Shown here piece after piece: positions 1 to 8,804 of a stretch of DNA of 64,000 nucleotides. Source of the DNA: Candidatus Aquicultor sp. (lineage in GTDB: Bacteria; Actinomycetota; Aquicultoria; Aquicultorales; Aquicultoraceae). Position 1 is the stretch's first letter. Each line of letters opens with the position of its first letter. Location of the stretch: positions 96,275 to 160,274 of the forward strand of contig DASXVE010000012.1 of the NCBI GenBank assembly GCA_036504445.1, in the 5' to 3' direction. The notes under the pieces are model-generated. The model was not told the DNA's origin and did not search any database. It saw only the letters and a list, made by a program, of their open reading frames with translations. The translations under genes were made by a program, and so were the position numbers.

Positions 1-1
1 A

Positions 2-289
2 ATAACCGCGCTCACGCTTGCCGCGATGTCGCCATCGGCGGTCACCATCCCTACGATGACAGGCGAAAGAGAAGTAACCATACAACGACAATTAAGCGAA
101 TCGGGTCTCGAGCCTCTGCACCGGGTTGAGCGTATCGATGCGGGGCTCACGCTTGATATACTTAAAAAGCGCGGCTTAGCTCCTACGACCATGGGCCGGA
201 CAGTTGAAGATGAACCGGAATTCTTTATGGCTGCAGGTGCGGCGGCAATATATGCGGCCGGTATAGCGGAGGATGATAATGGGAGATAG
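2..289 (+). CDS. DUF3866-like protein, C-terminal part (cut by window edge)
   Basis: An open frame runs in from the left edge and stops at 287-289; no start is visible, so only about 95 C-terminal residues are present. The end (TMGRTVEDEPEFFMAAGA, then alanine-rich) resembles the C terminus of DUF3866 proteins, which are of unknown function and in several Gram-positive lineages sit beside a Nudix hydrolase and xerD. The same neighbours follow here. Its last codons overlap the start of the Nudix gene, suggesting translational coupling. The family call rests on a short tail plus context. Confidence 0.6.
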   Translation: MTALTLAAMSPSAVTIPTMTGEREVTIQRQLSESGLEPLHRVERIDAGLTLDILKKRGLAPTTMGRTVEDEPEFFMAAGAAAIYAAGIAEDDNGR

Positions 290-827
290 TTTCAGTGTCC
301 TTCAATCAAAACTGATCTACGAAGGCTATATTATCAGCCTTTACGTTGATACGGTACAAACGCCTACCGGGCAAGAATACGAACGCGAAGTGGTACGCCA
401 CCTGGATGCCGTCGGGGTTGTCGCGCTCACCGACCAGCAAGAGGTTGTCCTGGTACGCCAGTACCGCCATCCGATTGAAGATATGCTGCTGGAGATACCG
501 GCCGGTTTGCTAAAAGAGCTTGAGAACCCGGTGGAGTGCGCCATACGGGAGCTAAAAGAAGAGACAGGCTATACGGCAAAGCGCATTGAAAAACTAGCGG
601 AGTTTTATACTTCCGCCGGTTTTACAAATGAGAAGTTTTATCTCTACTTTAGCGATGATATAGAAGTGGGCGAGCACGAGCGTGAGCCCGGCGAGGAAGG
701 CATGGAGCTCGAAGTTATCCCGCTTAAAGATGCCTTGTCGATGGTCGCACAGGGGGAAATAAGTGACGCCAAAACGTTGACCGCGATTCTAATGGCGGCG
801 CAACGGGTCGGCAGTATTGCGCAGTAA
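279..827 (+). CDS. nudF: ADP-ribose pyrophosphatase (Nudix hydrolase)
   Basis: The 182-residue protein carries a complete Nudix box (G-x5-E-x7-REL-x-EE-x-GY, within GLLKELENPVECAIRELKEE and the next residues) that binds Mg2+ and cleaves nucleoside diphosphate derivatives. Overall length and the upstream motif VVLVRQYRHPIEDMLLEIPAG are typical of ADP-ribose pyrophosphatases, which hydrolyse ADP-ribose to AMP and ribose 5-phosphate. ATG 279 is preferred over ATG 273 because the ribosome-binding GGAGG (268-272) lies 6 nt before 279 but directly abuts 273. It overlaps the upstream gene by 11 nt. Substrate preference is inferred from the family. Confidence 0.88.
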   Translation: MGDSFSVLQSKLIYEGYIISLYVDTVQTPTGQEYEREVVRHLDAVGVVALTDQQEVVLVRQYRHPIEDMLLEIPAGLLKELENPVECAIRELKEETGYTAKRIEKLAEFYTSAGFTNEKFYLYFSDDIEVGEHEREPGEEGMELEVIPLKDALSMVAQGEISDAKTLTAILMAAQRVGSIAQ

Positions 828-907
828 GTAGCAAGTCGCCTGGATCACCCGATACGGTATGCACTAATTTTTACGGATAAATAAACAGAACAATACGTGG
901 AAGTTCT

Positions 908-1804
908 ATGGATATACTCGTATCCGAATTTTTAGATTACATAGCAATAGAAAAGGGGCTTTCGGATAACACGAAAGCGGCATACAGCCATGACCTCAAC
1001 GGTTATGTCGATTACCTTGTTACCAAAGTCGGCGTTTCATCACCGAAATTCGTTACCTACGAGCATGTGCTCACATACCTTACCGCTCTTCGTACGGAAT
1101 ACAGCGGTGCTACGGTAGCCCGCAAGCTTGCGTCGGTAAAATCATTCCACAAATACCTGGTACGAGAGGGTATAACCGACAAGCTGCCGACCGCCGATAT
1201 TAAAACGCCGAAGACTACGAGAAAACTCCCGGAAGTGCTCTCGGTTGAGCAAATAGGAACATTACTGGAGCAACCCCAGGGGATGGGCGAGGGCGCGATT
1301 CGCGACCGGGCGATCCTCGAGCTGCTGTATAGCTGCGGTTTGCGTGTATCGGAATTAACCGCTCTTGATATCGAGGACGTGAGCCTGCGCCATGGCTTTG
1401 TCCGGTGCTTCGGGAAGGGGTCGAAAGAGCGGATAATTCCGCTTGGCAGCTACGTGTCTGAAGCGCTCACTGAGTATATCAATAAGTCGCGGTCAAAGCT
1501 TTCAGGGCCTTTTAGGCCTGCGGCATTGCTTCTGAATATGCAGGGTAATCGATTGAGCAGGGTCGGCTGCTGGAAGATCGTCAAGAAGTACGCAAAAATG
1601 GCGCAAATCGAGGAGATTTACCCGCACATTCTCCGGCATTCATTTGCGACGCACATGCTTGCAAACGGGGCTGACCTGCGGGCCGTTCAGGAACTGCTCG
1701 GGCATGCCGATATATCAACCACACAGATTTACACGCATGTGACAAAAGATAAGCTACGGGCCGTATACGAGACGACGCACCCGAAAGCGCGTAAGAATAT
1801 GTAA
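908..1804 (+). CDS. xerD: Tyrosine recombinase XerD
   Basis: The 298-residue site-specific recombinase has an N-terminal SAM-like core-binding domain (about 1-90) and a C-terminal catalytic domain with the full set of residues: R146 (GLRVSEL), K170 (FGKGSKER), H240 and R243 (HILRHSFATHM), H266 (LLGHADIS) and nucleophile Y275 (TQIYTHV). Xer proteins resolve chromosome dimers at dif during division. A second Xer protein lies at 57.8 kb, so this genome probably has a XerC/XerD pair; calling this one XerD follows its position between Nudix and deoB, an arrangement common in Gram-positive bacteria. The catalytic residues are seen; the C versus D assignment is inferred. Confidence 0.88.
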   Translation: MDILVSEFLDYIAIEKGLSDNTKAAYSHDLNGYVDYLVTKVGVSSPKFVTYEHVLTYLTALRTEYSGATVARKLASVKSFHKYLVREGITDKLPTADIKTPKTTRKLPEVLSVEQIGTLLEQPQGMGEGAIRDRAILELLYSCGLRVSELTALDIEDVSLRHGFVRCFGKGSKERIIPLGSYVSEALTEYINKSRSKLSGPFRPAALLLNMQGNRLSRVGCWKIVKKYAKMAQIEEIYPHILRHSFATHMLANGADLRAVQELLGHADISTTQIYTHVTKDKLRAVYETTHPKARKNM

Positions 1805-1854
1805 ACAAGCACCTGAAGTCAGGCGTGTTGAGGTTGAAAAGGTAAGGGAAAATT

Positions 1855-3030
1855 ATGCCGGACATACGACGGGCGATAATTATTGTTTTAGATAGCGTGG
1901 GCGTTGGAGAACTGCCTGATGCCGCTTGTTATGGTGATGAGGGCAGCAATACGCTTGGCAATACGGCGCGCGCGGTTGGCGGGCTTAGCCTTCCGAATCT
2001 CGGTCGTATGGGGTTAGGTAATATAATCGGCGTTGAAGGCGTGCCGCCCACGACAAACCCGGATGCATATTTCGGCAAAATGGCCGAGCTGTCGGTGGGC
2101 AAAGACACAACCACCGGTCACTGGGAGATGATGGGCATAGTGCTCGAGCGTGCGTTTCCAACATATCCGCACGGTTTCCCGCCGGACGTTCTTGAACCGT
2201 TCGAGAAAACGATAGGGCGGGGCACCCTCGGAAATAAACCGGCATCCGGTACCGCGATTATCGAGGAGCTGGGTCCCGAGCATATGAAGACGGGAAAACC
2301 GATTGTCTACACCTCAGCCGATAGCGTCTTTCAAATTGCTGCGCATGAAGAGGTCATTCCGGTCGAAGAACTGTATCGCATGTGCCAAATTGCCCGGGAT
2401 ATCCTACAGGGTCCGCACGCGGTCGGTCGTGTTATCGCCAGGCCGTTTATCGGCGAGCCGGGCGGTTTTAAACGAACGCATCGCAGAAGAGATTTCTCGT
2501 TGAAACCGCCTTCGAAAACGGTGCTCGATTACGCGCAAGAGGCAGGGTATTCCGTTTACGGTGTCGGCAAGATCAGCGAGATATTCGCCGGTCAAGGAAT
2601 TAATGCAGCCGTTCACACCGAGAACAACATGCACGGCGTTGATGAAACGCTGATTGCTATGGATAAACAAGAACAGGGCATTATCTTTACCAACCTGGTC
2701 GATTTTGATTCGCTGTGGGGCCACCGCAACGATGCGGAAGGGTACGCGCACGGGCTTGAAGCGGCTGATACCCGGTTACCCGAGATATTGGCTCAGCTCT
2801 CGGATGGTGACATCCTTATAATTACCGCCGATCACGGTTGTGACCCGACGACGCCGAGCACCGATCATTCAAGGGAATACGCGCCGCTGCTTGTGTACGG
2901 GCGCATGCTGAAAAACCCCCGAAGCCTCGACACCAGGCGAACATTTGCCGACATCGGTAAAACTGTCGCCGACCTGCTCGGTTTCGATGCGCCCGTTTAT
3001 GGAAGCAGCTTTAAGGGCGAGCTTGTTTAG
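1855..3030 (+). CDS. deoB: Phosphopentomutase
   Basis: The 391-residue alkaline-phosphatase-superfamily enzyme interconverts ribose/deoxyribose 1- and 5-phosphates. The N terminus [16 protein letters not shown] gives the first metal-binding Asp, [12 protein letters not shown] the phosphorylated Thr, and [14 protein letters not shown] and [19 protein letters not shown] the remaining Mn2+ ligands. Length is normal for DeoB. It follows xerD by 50 nt and probably works with the pyrimidine-nucleoside phosphorylase at 7.4 kb in nucleoside salvage. Its stop overlaps the convergent DUF2267 gene by 4 nt. Confidence 0.95.
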   Translation: MPDIRRAIIIVLDSVGVGELPDAACYGDEGSNTLGNTARAVGGLSLPNLGRMGLGNIIGVEGVPPTTNPDAYFGKMAELSVGKDTTTGHWEMMGIVLERAFPTYPHGFPPDVLEPFEKTIGRGTLGNKPASGTAIIEELGPEHMKTGKPIVYTSADSVFQIAAHEEVIPVEELYRMCQIARDILQGPHAVGRVIARPFIGEPGGFKRTHRRRDFSLKPPSKTVLDYAQEAGYSVYGVGKISEIFAGQGINAAVHTENNMHGVDETLIAMDKQEQGIIFTNLVDFDSLWGHRNDAEGYAHGLEAADTRLPEILAQLSDGDILIITADHGCDPTTPSTDHSREYAPLLVYGRMLKNPRSLDTRRTFADIGKTVADLLGFDAPVYGSSFKGELV

Positions 3031-3428
3031 GCGGCATTCCAGAGCTGCTGTATATCTTCCGGTAGATCGTGCGATATGTGCTCGACCTCTTTTGACGGGA
3101 TCGCTCGTTTCAGCGTGGAAAACACTACGTCGGCAAGACGCTGGGCTTCAGCGCTTGTCTTCACATCAGCAGCTTCGCGGACCTGCTCAATAAAGTCTTC
3201 TCTATCCAAATACCGGAGGCCTTGCAACCAAGACATAACCCGCTGCATCCAGCCGCCTTCCCAAAAACGGTCGATATCTTCGGGAAGCGTATCGTAAACA
3301 TCACGGATTTCATTTTTACTTAATTGGGAACGAAGCGTGTGAAGTATAGCGACAGTAATACGCTGTGCGTCTTCCTTGCTCAGCGACGCCTGTTCCATGA
3401 TAGTATCTATAAATTCATCTCGCGTCAT
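3027..3428 (-). CDS. DUF2267 protein
   Basis: The 133-residue protein consists of two related helical halves: [20 protein letters not shown]...LPEDIDRFW (about 4-56) and [22 protein letters not shown]...LPEDIQQLW (about 76-130). This matches DUF2267, a small all-helical family of unknown biochemical function. ATG 3428 is preceded by AAGGAG in the minus-strand sense. Upstream lies a GTTT-N15-GGGTA promoter-like element (3466-3489), so stress-sigma control is possible. It is soluble, with no signal peptide. Confidence 0.8.
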   Translation of the reverse strand: MTRDEFIDTIMEQASLSKEDAQRITVAILHTLRSQLSKNEIRDVYDTLPEDIDRFWEGGWMQRVMSWLQGLRYLDREDFIEQVREAADVKTSAEAQRLADVVFSTLKRAIPSKEVEHISHDLPEDIQQLWNAA

Positions 3429-3465
3429 GATGGATAAAAGCTCCTTCCCATTAGTAAGAATGTTT

Positions 3466-3489
3466 TACCCTTATTCTGAAAACAGAAAC
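3466..3489 (-). promoter_or_regulatory. SigB/SigF-like promoter of the DUF2267 gene
   Basis: Read on the minus strand, GTTT (3489-3486), a 15-nt spacer and GGGTA (3470-3466) match the consensus of general-stress group 3 sigma factors (GTTT-N14-16-GGGTA). The start codon at 3428 would be about 30 nt from the transcription start, with a good Shine-Dalgarno sequence between. The match is seen; recognition by such a sigma factor is inferred. Confidence 0.45.
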
Positions 3490-3495
3490 TATGAA

Positions 3496-3513
3496 GGTGC
3501 ATAAATATGCGCC
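3496..3513. repeat. Inverted repeat in divergent intergenic region
   Basis: GGTGCATA (3496-3503) and TATGCGCC (3506-3513) form a near-perfect dyad (7 of 8 pairs plus one G-T) between the divergent DUF2267 and P-type ATPase-like genes. It could be an operator for either or merely a hairpin; the sequence alone does not decide. Confidence 0.3.
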
Positions 3514-3650
3514 TCTCAGGAGGGCAAATTAGACCGTCTTAAAATAGGGTAAAACTCCAGTAAAACAGCAAATAGCATGTCGATTGCAAGTGGGATTAAC
3601 TCTGGATTACTATAGTGCTAGTGCAGTTATAGTAATAATCGTTTGCAGGG

Positions 3651-5765
3651 ATGTTTATGCAGAAAAAGCGGTCATATATCGAAGAAGCACAAGATAATTA
3701 CATCATAAAGGGCTCCGGCAACTCATCGGTCCCGACTTTAGAATCGGTGTATGAACTGCGGGTCGATCGAGCGTTAAACCTTACGGCGATAATTAAGACA
3801 CTGCGAAACGCTTTTCTGGTGACCCTTGTAACATCGATGCTGATTATTCTCGACTCACCGATAAGCGAGCGCATGCTCGGTTTCAGAATTAGACTGCCGA
3901 TTCCCGATGTCTACGTCCATCTGTTACTGGCGACGATAGCGCTCATATTCGGGGGCATCTACTTCTTTAGAACAACCTGGCAGTCGCTGGCAAAAAGCAA
4001 AATCGACGCGTCGATTTTGACGTCGCTTGCGGTAGCGACCCTATACCTGTTCAGCATCGGCTCGATATTTTTCTTTGCCGGCGCAAATCTATTTTACGCG
4101 GCGACCCTCATTTTAACGTTTTCGCTCCTTGCACAGTGGATGAAATTTGTGGCGTGGAGACAGATAACCGGCTCAACAATATCACTGCTCGACGAGCTTC
4201 CTGCAATGGCCGATGTCGTGAGGGGCGAGGACATCGTAACCGAGCCTGCCCAGAAAGTGTACCCGGGTGACGTCGCGCTTGTGCGTGCCGGGGAAAGGGC
4301 ACCCGTAGACGGTGTTGTAACCGAGGGAGAAGCCGCGATCGAGTGGTTACCGATAACCGGAAAAACCGGATCGGCGGTTGTTAAAAACGGTGACGAGGTG
4401 CTTGCCGGAAGCCGTTGCATCGACGGCGAATTCAGGATGGAAGCCACTAGGGTCGGCCAGGACACGCTCCTTGCACGTGTGGTTAATGCGGCCGATGCAG
4501 CGCAGCGCTCGCAACCCCAAGAGCAGGAGTTTATGGAAACCGCAATCTCATATTTTACCCTGATGGTGATTGTGCTGGCGGTGTTTGCATTTATCATCTG
4601 GGACACCGCGCTTGCAGGCGGTTTATCGTTCGCTCTTATTATTGCGGTAGCGATTCTTGTGGCGGCAAGCCCCGAAGCGCTCAGCCTCACTATACCGCTC
4701 GTAGTATCTCTCAGCACCGGTTTTGCCGCGCGTCACGGTATCCTGATTAAAGACGCCGCCACCGTTGAACGGCTTACTCATACCAAGACGGTTGTTTTCG
4801 ACGAGGTTGCATCGTTAATCGAAGGCGAGCCCCGGGTGTCCGACGTCTATCATGTCGGGAAGCTAACCGAGCCGGGCTTTATCAGGTTGGCGGCCAGTCT
4901 TGCTAAAGCCGGACAGATCCCGTATGCTGACGCGATTATCACCGCTGCGCAACAAGGGGTAGGGCGGTCGATTCCTGTCCCGGAAGAATTCGCTATTGTT
5001 ACGGGTTGCGGGGCGATGGGAACAGTCGAGACGCGAAGAGTAATGCTTGGGAACAGGCGTCTCATGGTGGACCGGGGCATCAATATATTTGCCGTAGAGG
5101 AGCGTGCACGAGAATTCGCCGAGCAGGGCAAAACCGTCGTCTACGTGGCCGTAGACGATCGCATCGAAGGGATATTAGGAATTGAGCAAACGCTTGCAGC
5201 CCGTGCACGCGACACGGTTAAGGAGCTTCATTCGATGGGTTTGACTATCGTATTGCTGACGGGCGACGACAAGCATACCGCTCAGTCGATAGCGGAGAGA
5301 CTCGCGCTGGATGAGGTATACGCAGAAGTGCTGCCCTCGGCAAAAGCCCAGACCATCAAAGAACTTCAGCAGCGCGGCAAGTTCGTGGCCGTAGTAACCC
5401 GCGGCACAAAAGATTCATCGACGTTAAAACAGGCTGATATCGGTATTGTTACCGGTGTTGGCACGGCTACCGATATGAGAGCGGGCGATATCGAGATCAT
5501 CAACAACGACCTGGTGCAGTTGAGCGATACATTCCTCACCGGTAAGAAGGTTGAGAGTAAGATACGGGAAAACAGCTACTGGGCCGTCGTATACAACATC
5601 ATAGTACTGATCGTTGCAACAGGGGTGTTCTATCCAAGTTATCAAGTGTTTATTAGGCCGGAAGCCGCTGCGGTATTCATGGCTGCGAGTGCGGCGATGG
5701 TGATATTTAACTCACTTTCGTTGCGGGGGACGCTGTTTAGGTCGTTTAAATCTCTTCGGCTATAG
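3651..5765 (+). CDS. P-type ATPase-like membrane protein with degenerate catalytic motifs
   Basis: At 704 residues this has the layout of a P1B (heavy-metal) ATPase without an N-terminal metal-binding domain: membrane helices in 55-170, an actuator region (about 190-290), a helix pair around 300-355, a P/N-domain region (about 375-620) and two C-terminal helices. Family motifs are replaced. The CPC/CPx membrane motif reads SPEAL (340-344), TGES reads TGKT (236-239), DKTGT reads DEVAS (384-388, aspartate kept), the N-domain HP reads IP (about 423-424), and GDGxND reads RGTKDS (584-589). TGD (537-539) and a hinge lysine in LPSAKAQ remain. The frame is intact, so this looks like a selected pseudo-ATPase rather than decay. 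Start ATG 3651 has a weak GCAGGG. The 3' end overlaps the convergent gene by 20 nt. Confidence 0.8.
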   Translation: MFMQKKRSYIEEAQDNYIIKGSGNSSVPTLESVYELRVDRALNLTAIIKTLRNAFLVTLVTSMLIILDSPISERMLGFRIRLPIPDVYVHLLLATIALIFGGIYFFRTTWQSLAKSKIDASILTSLAVATLYLFSIGSIFFFAGANLFYAATLILTFSLLAQWMKFVAWRQITGSTISLLDELPAMADVVRGEDIVTEPAQKVYPGDVALVRAGERAPVDGVVTEGEAAIEWLPITGKTGSAVVKNGDEVLAGSRCIDGEFRMEATRVGQDTLLARVVNAADAAQRSQPQEQEFMETAISYFTLMVIVLAVFAFIIWDTALAGGLSFALIIAVAILVAASPEALSLTIPLVVSLSTGFAARHGILIKDAATVERLTHTKTVVFDEVASLIEGEPRVSDVYHVGKLTEPGFIRLAASLAKAGQIPYADAIITAAQQGVGRSIPVPEEFAIVTGCGAMGTVETRRVMLGNRRLMVDRGINIFAVEERAREFAEQGKTVVYVAVDDRIEGILGIEQTLAARARDTVKELHSMGLTIVLLTGDDKHTAQSIAERLALDEVYAEVLPSAKAQTIKELQQRGKFVAVVTRGTKDSSTLKQADIGIVTGVGTATDMRAGDIEIINNDLVQLSDTFLTGKKVESKIRENSYWAVVYNIIVLIVATGVFYPSYQVFIRPEAAAVFMAASAAMVIFNSLSLRGTLFRSFKSLRL

Positions 5766-6384
5766 CCGCGCCGATACGCCGCATAGAGCCGAACGCAATA
5801 CCGAGAGGTACGCCCGTCGCGACGATTGCCCCAAGAAAAAACGACTCATCGAGCACATCGAGTAAGATAAGGTAACCGTTAAGCTCAACGAGCGCGAACT
5901 TCAAATCATCGCACTCAAGCTGTTGTGCGATCGTATATGTCCACCCGTTTTTATCCATGAGCCGGCGCATTGCGGTTGCAAGATCGATGTCGACATTTGC
6001 GACGCTCGAGATAACGTTACCGTCACCATTAAACACCCAAGCGGCGATAATACCGTCGATCGAGGTAAGCTCACCCAGCTTCTCCGGGATAATAACGCTT
6101 GCGCCGTTCGAGATTGCCGCCGCGCCGTTTTCCATGTGCCCATTGCCGCTCGAATTTTGCGTGATTAAATTGATTTGTTCCTCGAGCTCGTCCGATATTT
6201 CAACATATGAGGCAAGCTTGTCGAGGGTTTCAGCGAGTTCTTCGCGTGCTTTTGCACGGTCATCGGTGAGACGGCGCATGTCGCGGTAGAGTACGGCGAG
6301 CAGCTTATCCACGTCGTCTCTCTTATAGCCGAAGAGCTCACGACCTATTTCTATATCCTGCACTGCGTCGAATTCCTCATGCAT
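5746..6384 (-). CDS. DivIVA-like coiled coil fused to a roadblock/LC7-like domain
   Basis: The 212-residue protein has two parts. Residues 10-35 (IGRELFGYKRDDVDKLL) resemble the lipid-binding DivIVA/GpsB head; a charged coiled coil (about 35-75) and a low-complexity Asn/Gly/Ala linker follow. Residues about 95-212 (LGELTSIDGIIAAWVFNGDGNVISS ... LILLDVLDESFFLGAIV, in outline) resemble a roadblock/LC7 domain, a fold that regulates small GTPases such as MglA. No MglA-like GTPase is in the window. It sits 12 nt downstream of the membrane-anchored LolA-like gene, presumably one transcript. Domain calls are by motif and secondary-structure resemblance; the function (polarity or septum association) is inference. 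Confidence 0.65.
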   Translation of the reverse strand: MHEEFDAVQDIEIGRELFGYKRDDVDKLLAVLYRDMRRLTDDRAKAREELAETLDKLASYVEISDELEEQINLITQNSSGNGHMENGAAAISNGASVIIPEKLGELTSIDGIIAAWVFNGDGNVISSVANVDIDLATAMRRLMDKNGWTYTIAQQLECDDLKFALVELNGYLILLDVLDESFFLGAIVATGVPLGIAFGSMRRIGAAIAEEI

Positions 6385-6396
6385 CTCATCCTCGTT

Positions 6397-7149
6397 CTAT
6401 TTTGCGCTTCCGGCTACAATGATTCCTTTACCAAGTTCAAATTCGGAAGGTGAAATGTTACCGGTCTGGACATAGTCCCAGCGCATAAAGCTCTTGCGAC
6501 CCTCTCGCTCGCCTTCCCAAAGGGTGGGCAGCCCTTGTTTGTTAAACGTCAGCCTGGTGCCGGGCGCGTCGGGCGGGAACATCTCATCAAGCTGTTTTGT
6601 GCCCGTCGTGGCGGTATCGGAAAAAGCACCGACAAAAAACATCGCGCTCAAGTCGGCGAACGATGTTGCGGTTGCCGTTGCGACGATGCTTTGTGCCGCC
6701 GATTTGCTCGGTGTGTCGATAATCCAGATCACGTGCTTTGGAGCGCTAAAAATCATGACCTTTTGTTTTGAGGGGTTTTCAAAACGGTAGCTTCCGCCGC
6801 TCTGCGTCCACACCCCGTTAAACCCGGTTTGGGTGGTAATTCGCGCCTTAAATGAGGCATATTTTGTGGCGGCGACAATCTTAGAAAGATTATTACCGCT
6901 TTGTGCCTGGGTGCCGGTACTGGCACTTGTGTTTGTTGCTGCGTCTACGGTTGTCGCCGTTGAGGTGTCTTCCGCAAGATTTGAGACAGGCGTAATGACA
7001 GTACGCTCGACGATTTCAAAAAGCGCCAGCGTTAAAGCCAGGGCAATGACGACGATAAGCGCACGGTTTATACCACGCTTCGGGCCTTGAGATCCGCCTC
7101 CAGGGTTAGCTATTTTCGATTTTGCGGAAGAAAAGAGATTAATAGCCAT
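6397..7149 (-). CDS. Membrane-anchored LolA-like protein
   Basis: The 250-residue protein has a short basic N terminus, one membrane helix (INRALIVVIALALTLALFEI, about 27-46), a Ser/Thr/Ala-rich linker and an extracellular domain (about 85-250). That domain (ARITTQTGFNGVWTQSGGSYRFENPSKQKV, in part) and a C-terminal PTLWEGEREGRKSFMRWDYV strand resemble LolA/LppX-type lipoprotein-carrier folds. Gram-positive proteins of this fold bind lipids or lipoproteins at the membrane. It is the first gene of a two-gene unit with the DivIVA-roadblock gene. The fold call is moderate; no specific ligand can be named. Confidence 0.55.
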   Translation of the reverse strand: MAINLFSSAKSKIANPGGGSQGPKRGINRALIVVIALALTLALFEIVERTVITPVSNLAEDTSTATTVDAATNTSASTGTQAQSGNNLSKIVAATKYASFKARITTQTGFNGVWTQSGGSYRFENPSKQKVMIFSAPKHVIWIIDTPSKSAAQSIVATATATSFADLSAMFFVGAFSDTATTGTKQLDEMFPPDAPGTRLTFNKQGLPTLWEGEREGRKSFMRWDYVQTGNISPSEFELGKGIIVAGSAK

Positions 7150-7435
7150 AATATCTCACGTTTACCGTACCAGAATGCGTCCGCGGTTACAATAAAGCTT
7201 ATGTAGTATTATGGGCGGCTATAGAACGCTTAGTATTTATATGCTCTAATCCGTGAGAGGAAAAACGGCTGATAGACAGAATACAAATAGAAGACGAAAT
7301 GCGGCGGGAGTGCGTGGGCTTCGCTGGTAGAAGTGGATAAGTTGCGGGTAGATGCGTAGTAATGTAGGCGAAGACGGTGGAATAAGTGCGTGAATCAGAG
7401 ATGACCGGTAACACAGCACGCATGTGGAGGATGGT

Positions 7436-8743
7436 ATGAGAGTCGTAGATATTCTGGCGAAAAAACGTGACGGCGGCTCGCTCTCGCCGGCTGAGATAGA
7501 CCAATTGGTGTACGGATTTACTGCGGGTGACGTAGCTGATTACCAGATGGCTGCTTTCCTGATGGCGGCATATCTCAACGGTATGACGCCGGACGAGACA
7601 TTCTACCTAACACAGGCGATGGTCAAAAGCGGCGACACGGTCGACTTGAGTGCGATTCAAGGCATAAAAGTCGATAAACACAGCACCGGCGGTGTCGGTG
7701 ACAAGGTCACCCTGATTCTGGCGCCGATGATGGCTGCCGTCGGTCTAAAAGTGGCGAAGATGTCGGGGCGCGCGCTCGGCCACACCGGCGGAACGCTCGA
7801 TAAGCTCGGGTCGATTCCGGGGTTTAACGTTAATCTTACGGAGCAACAATTCGTCGACCAGGTCAACAACATCGGCGTTGCGATTATCGGGCAGACGAAA
7901 GAAATCTGCCCCGCCGATAAAAAGATGTATGCGCTTCGAGACGTTACCGCAACGGTGCCAAGCATCCCACTCATAGCAAGCAGTGTCATGTGCAAGAAAA
8001 TCGCCGGCGGCGCCGACGTAATCGTGCTCGACGTAAAAGCCGGCTCCGGGGCTTTCATGAAGACGGTCGCCGATGCTAAGCGTCTTGCCGAGGAGCTTGT
8101 CGCTATCGGGCGGAAGTTCGGAAAGAAAGTGGTCGCCGTTATTAGCAATATGGACCAACCGCTCGGAAGCACGGTGGGGAATTCGCTCGAAGTCGAAGAA
8201 GCCATTGATGCTATGAGAGACTTCGGCCCGGCCGATGTGCTCGATTTAACCGTGACGCTCGGTTCGTATCTTATGGTTGGGGCGGGTGCCGCATCATCAA
8301 CGAAGGAAGCTGTTGGAATTTTGAGCGGCGCGCTTGAAAGCGGCAGGGTTCTTCAGAAGTTCGAGCAGCTTATCGAAGTGCAAGGCGGTGATGCGAGCGT
8401 TATCGAGAACCCGAGAGGCGTGTTGCCGCACGCGCGCTTCGTTGAAGATGTAGAAGCGATGGGGGATGGGTATGTTCACCGTATAAACGCCGAAATGATA
8501 GGGAAGGCCGCGCACATACTCGGAGCCGGTCGTGAGAAGCTCGGCGACGACATCGATTACGGAGCAGGCATTATTATCACGCACAAGGTCGGCGATTTCG
8601 TGCATGCCGGCGACCCGATAGCGCAAATGCATAGCAGCGATGCGCGAAAGTTCAACGAGGCGAGAGAAATAATCCAGAATGCATTTCAGTTGGGCTCCAC
8701 AGCGTACGCGGTTCCCTCGACCATTTGTGATATTATTACGTAA
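7436..8743 (+). CDS. pdp: Pyrimidine-nucleoside phosphorylase
   Basis: The 435-residue enzyme of the thymidine/pyrimidine phosphorylase family cleaves uridine, thymidine and deoxyuridine with phosphate. Signature segments are visible: KVDKHSTGGVGDKVTL (phosphate-binding Gly-rich loop), the KMSGRALGHTGGTLDKL family signature, and the C-terminal barrel-sandwich domain (YGAGIIITHKVGDFVHAGD). ATG 7436 is chosen over GTG 7424 because GGAGG (7426-7430) lies 5 nt before it and MRVVDILAKKRDG is the usual N terminus. It probably feeds pentose phosphates to DeoB. No clear promoter could be identified in the 286 bases upstream. Confidence 0.93.
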   Translation: MRVVDILAKKRDGGSLSPAEIDQLVYGFTAGDVADYQMAAFLMAAYLNGMTPDETFYLTQAMVKSGDTVDLSAIQGIKVDKHSTGGVGDKVTLILAPMMAAVGLKVAKMSGRALGHTGGTLDKLGSIPGFNVNLTEQQFVDQVNNIGVAIIGQTKEICPADKKMYALRDVTATVPSIPLIASSVMCKKIAGGADVIVLDVKAGSGAFMKTVADAKRLAEELVAIGRKFGKKVVAVISNMDQPLGSTVGNSLEVEEAIDAMRDFGPADVLDLTVTLGSYLMVGAGAASSTKEAVGILSGALESGRVLQKFEQLIEVQGGDASVIENPRGVLPHARFVEDVEAMGDGYVHRINAEMIGKAAHILGAGREKLGDDIDYGAGIIITHKVGDFVHAGDPIAQMHSSDARKFNEAREIIQNAFQLGSTAYAVPSTICDIIT

Positions 8744-8804
8744 AAGGTGCTGCTAAATTGACGATAATACATATAATGGCGCAGGTACGCAGTAGGAGTT
8801 ATAA

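Noticed and set aside
4094..4717. 207-codon minus-strand open frame inside the P-type ATPase-like gene
   Set aside because: Ser/Thr/Ala-rich composition typical of an antisense shadow; no ribosome-binding site or motif, and the sense frame matches P-type ATPases throughout.
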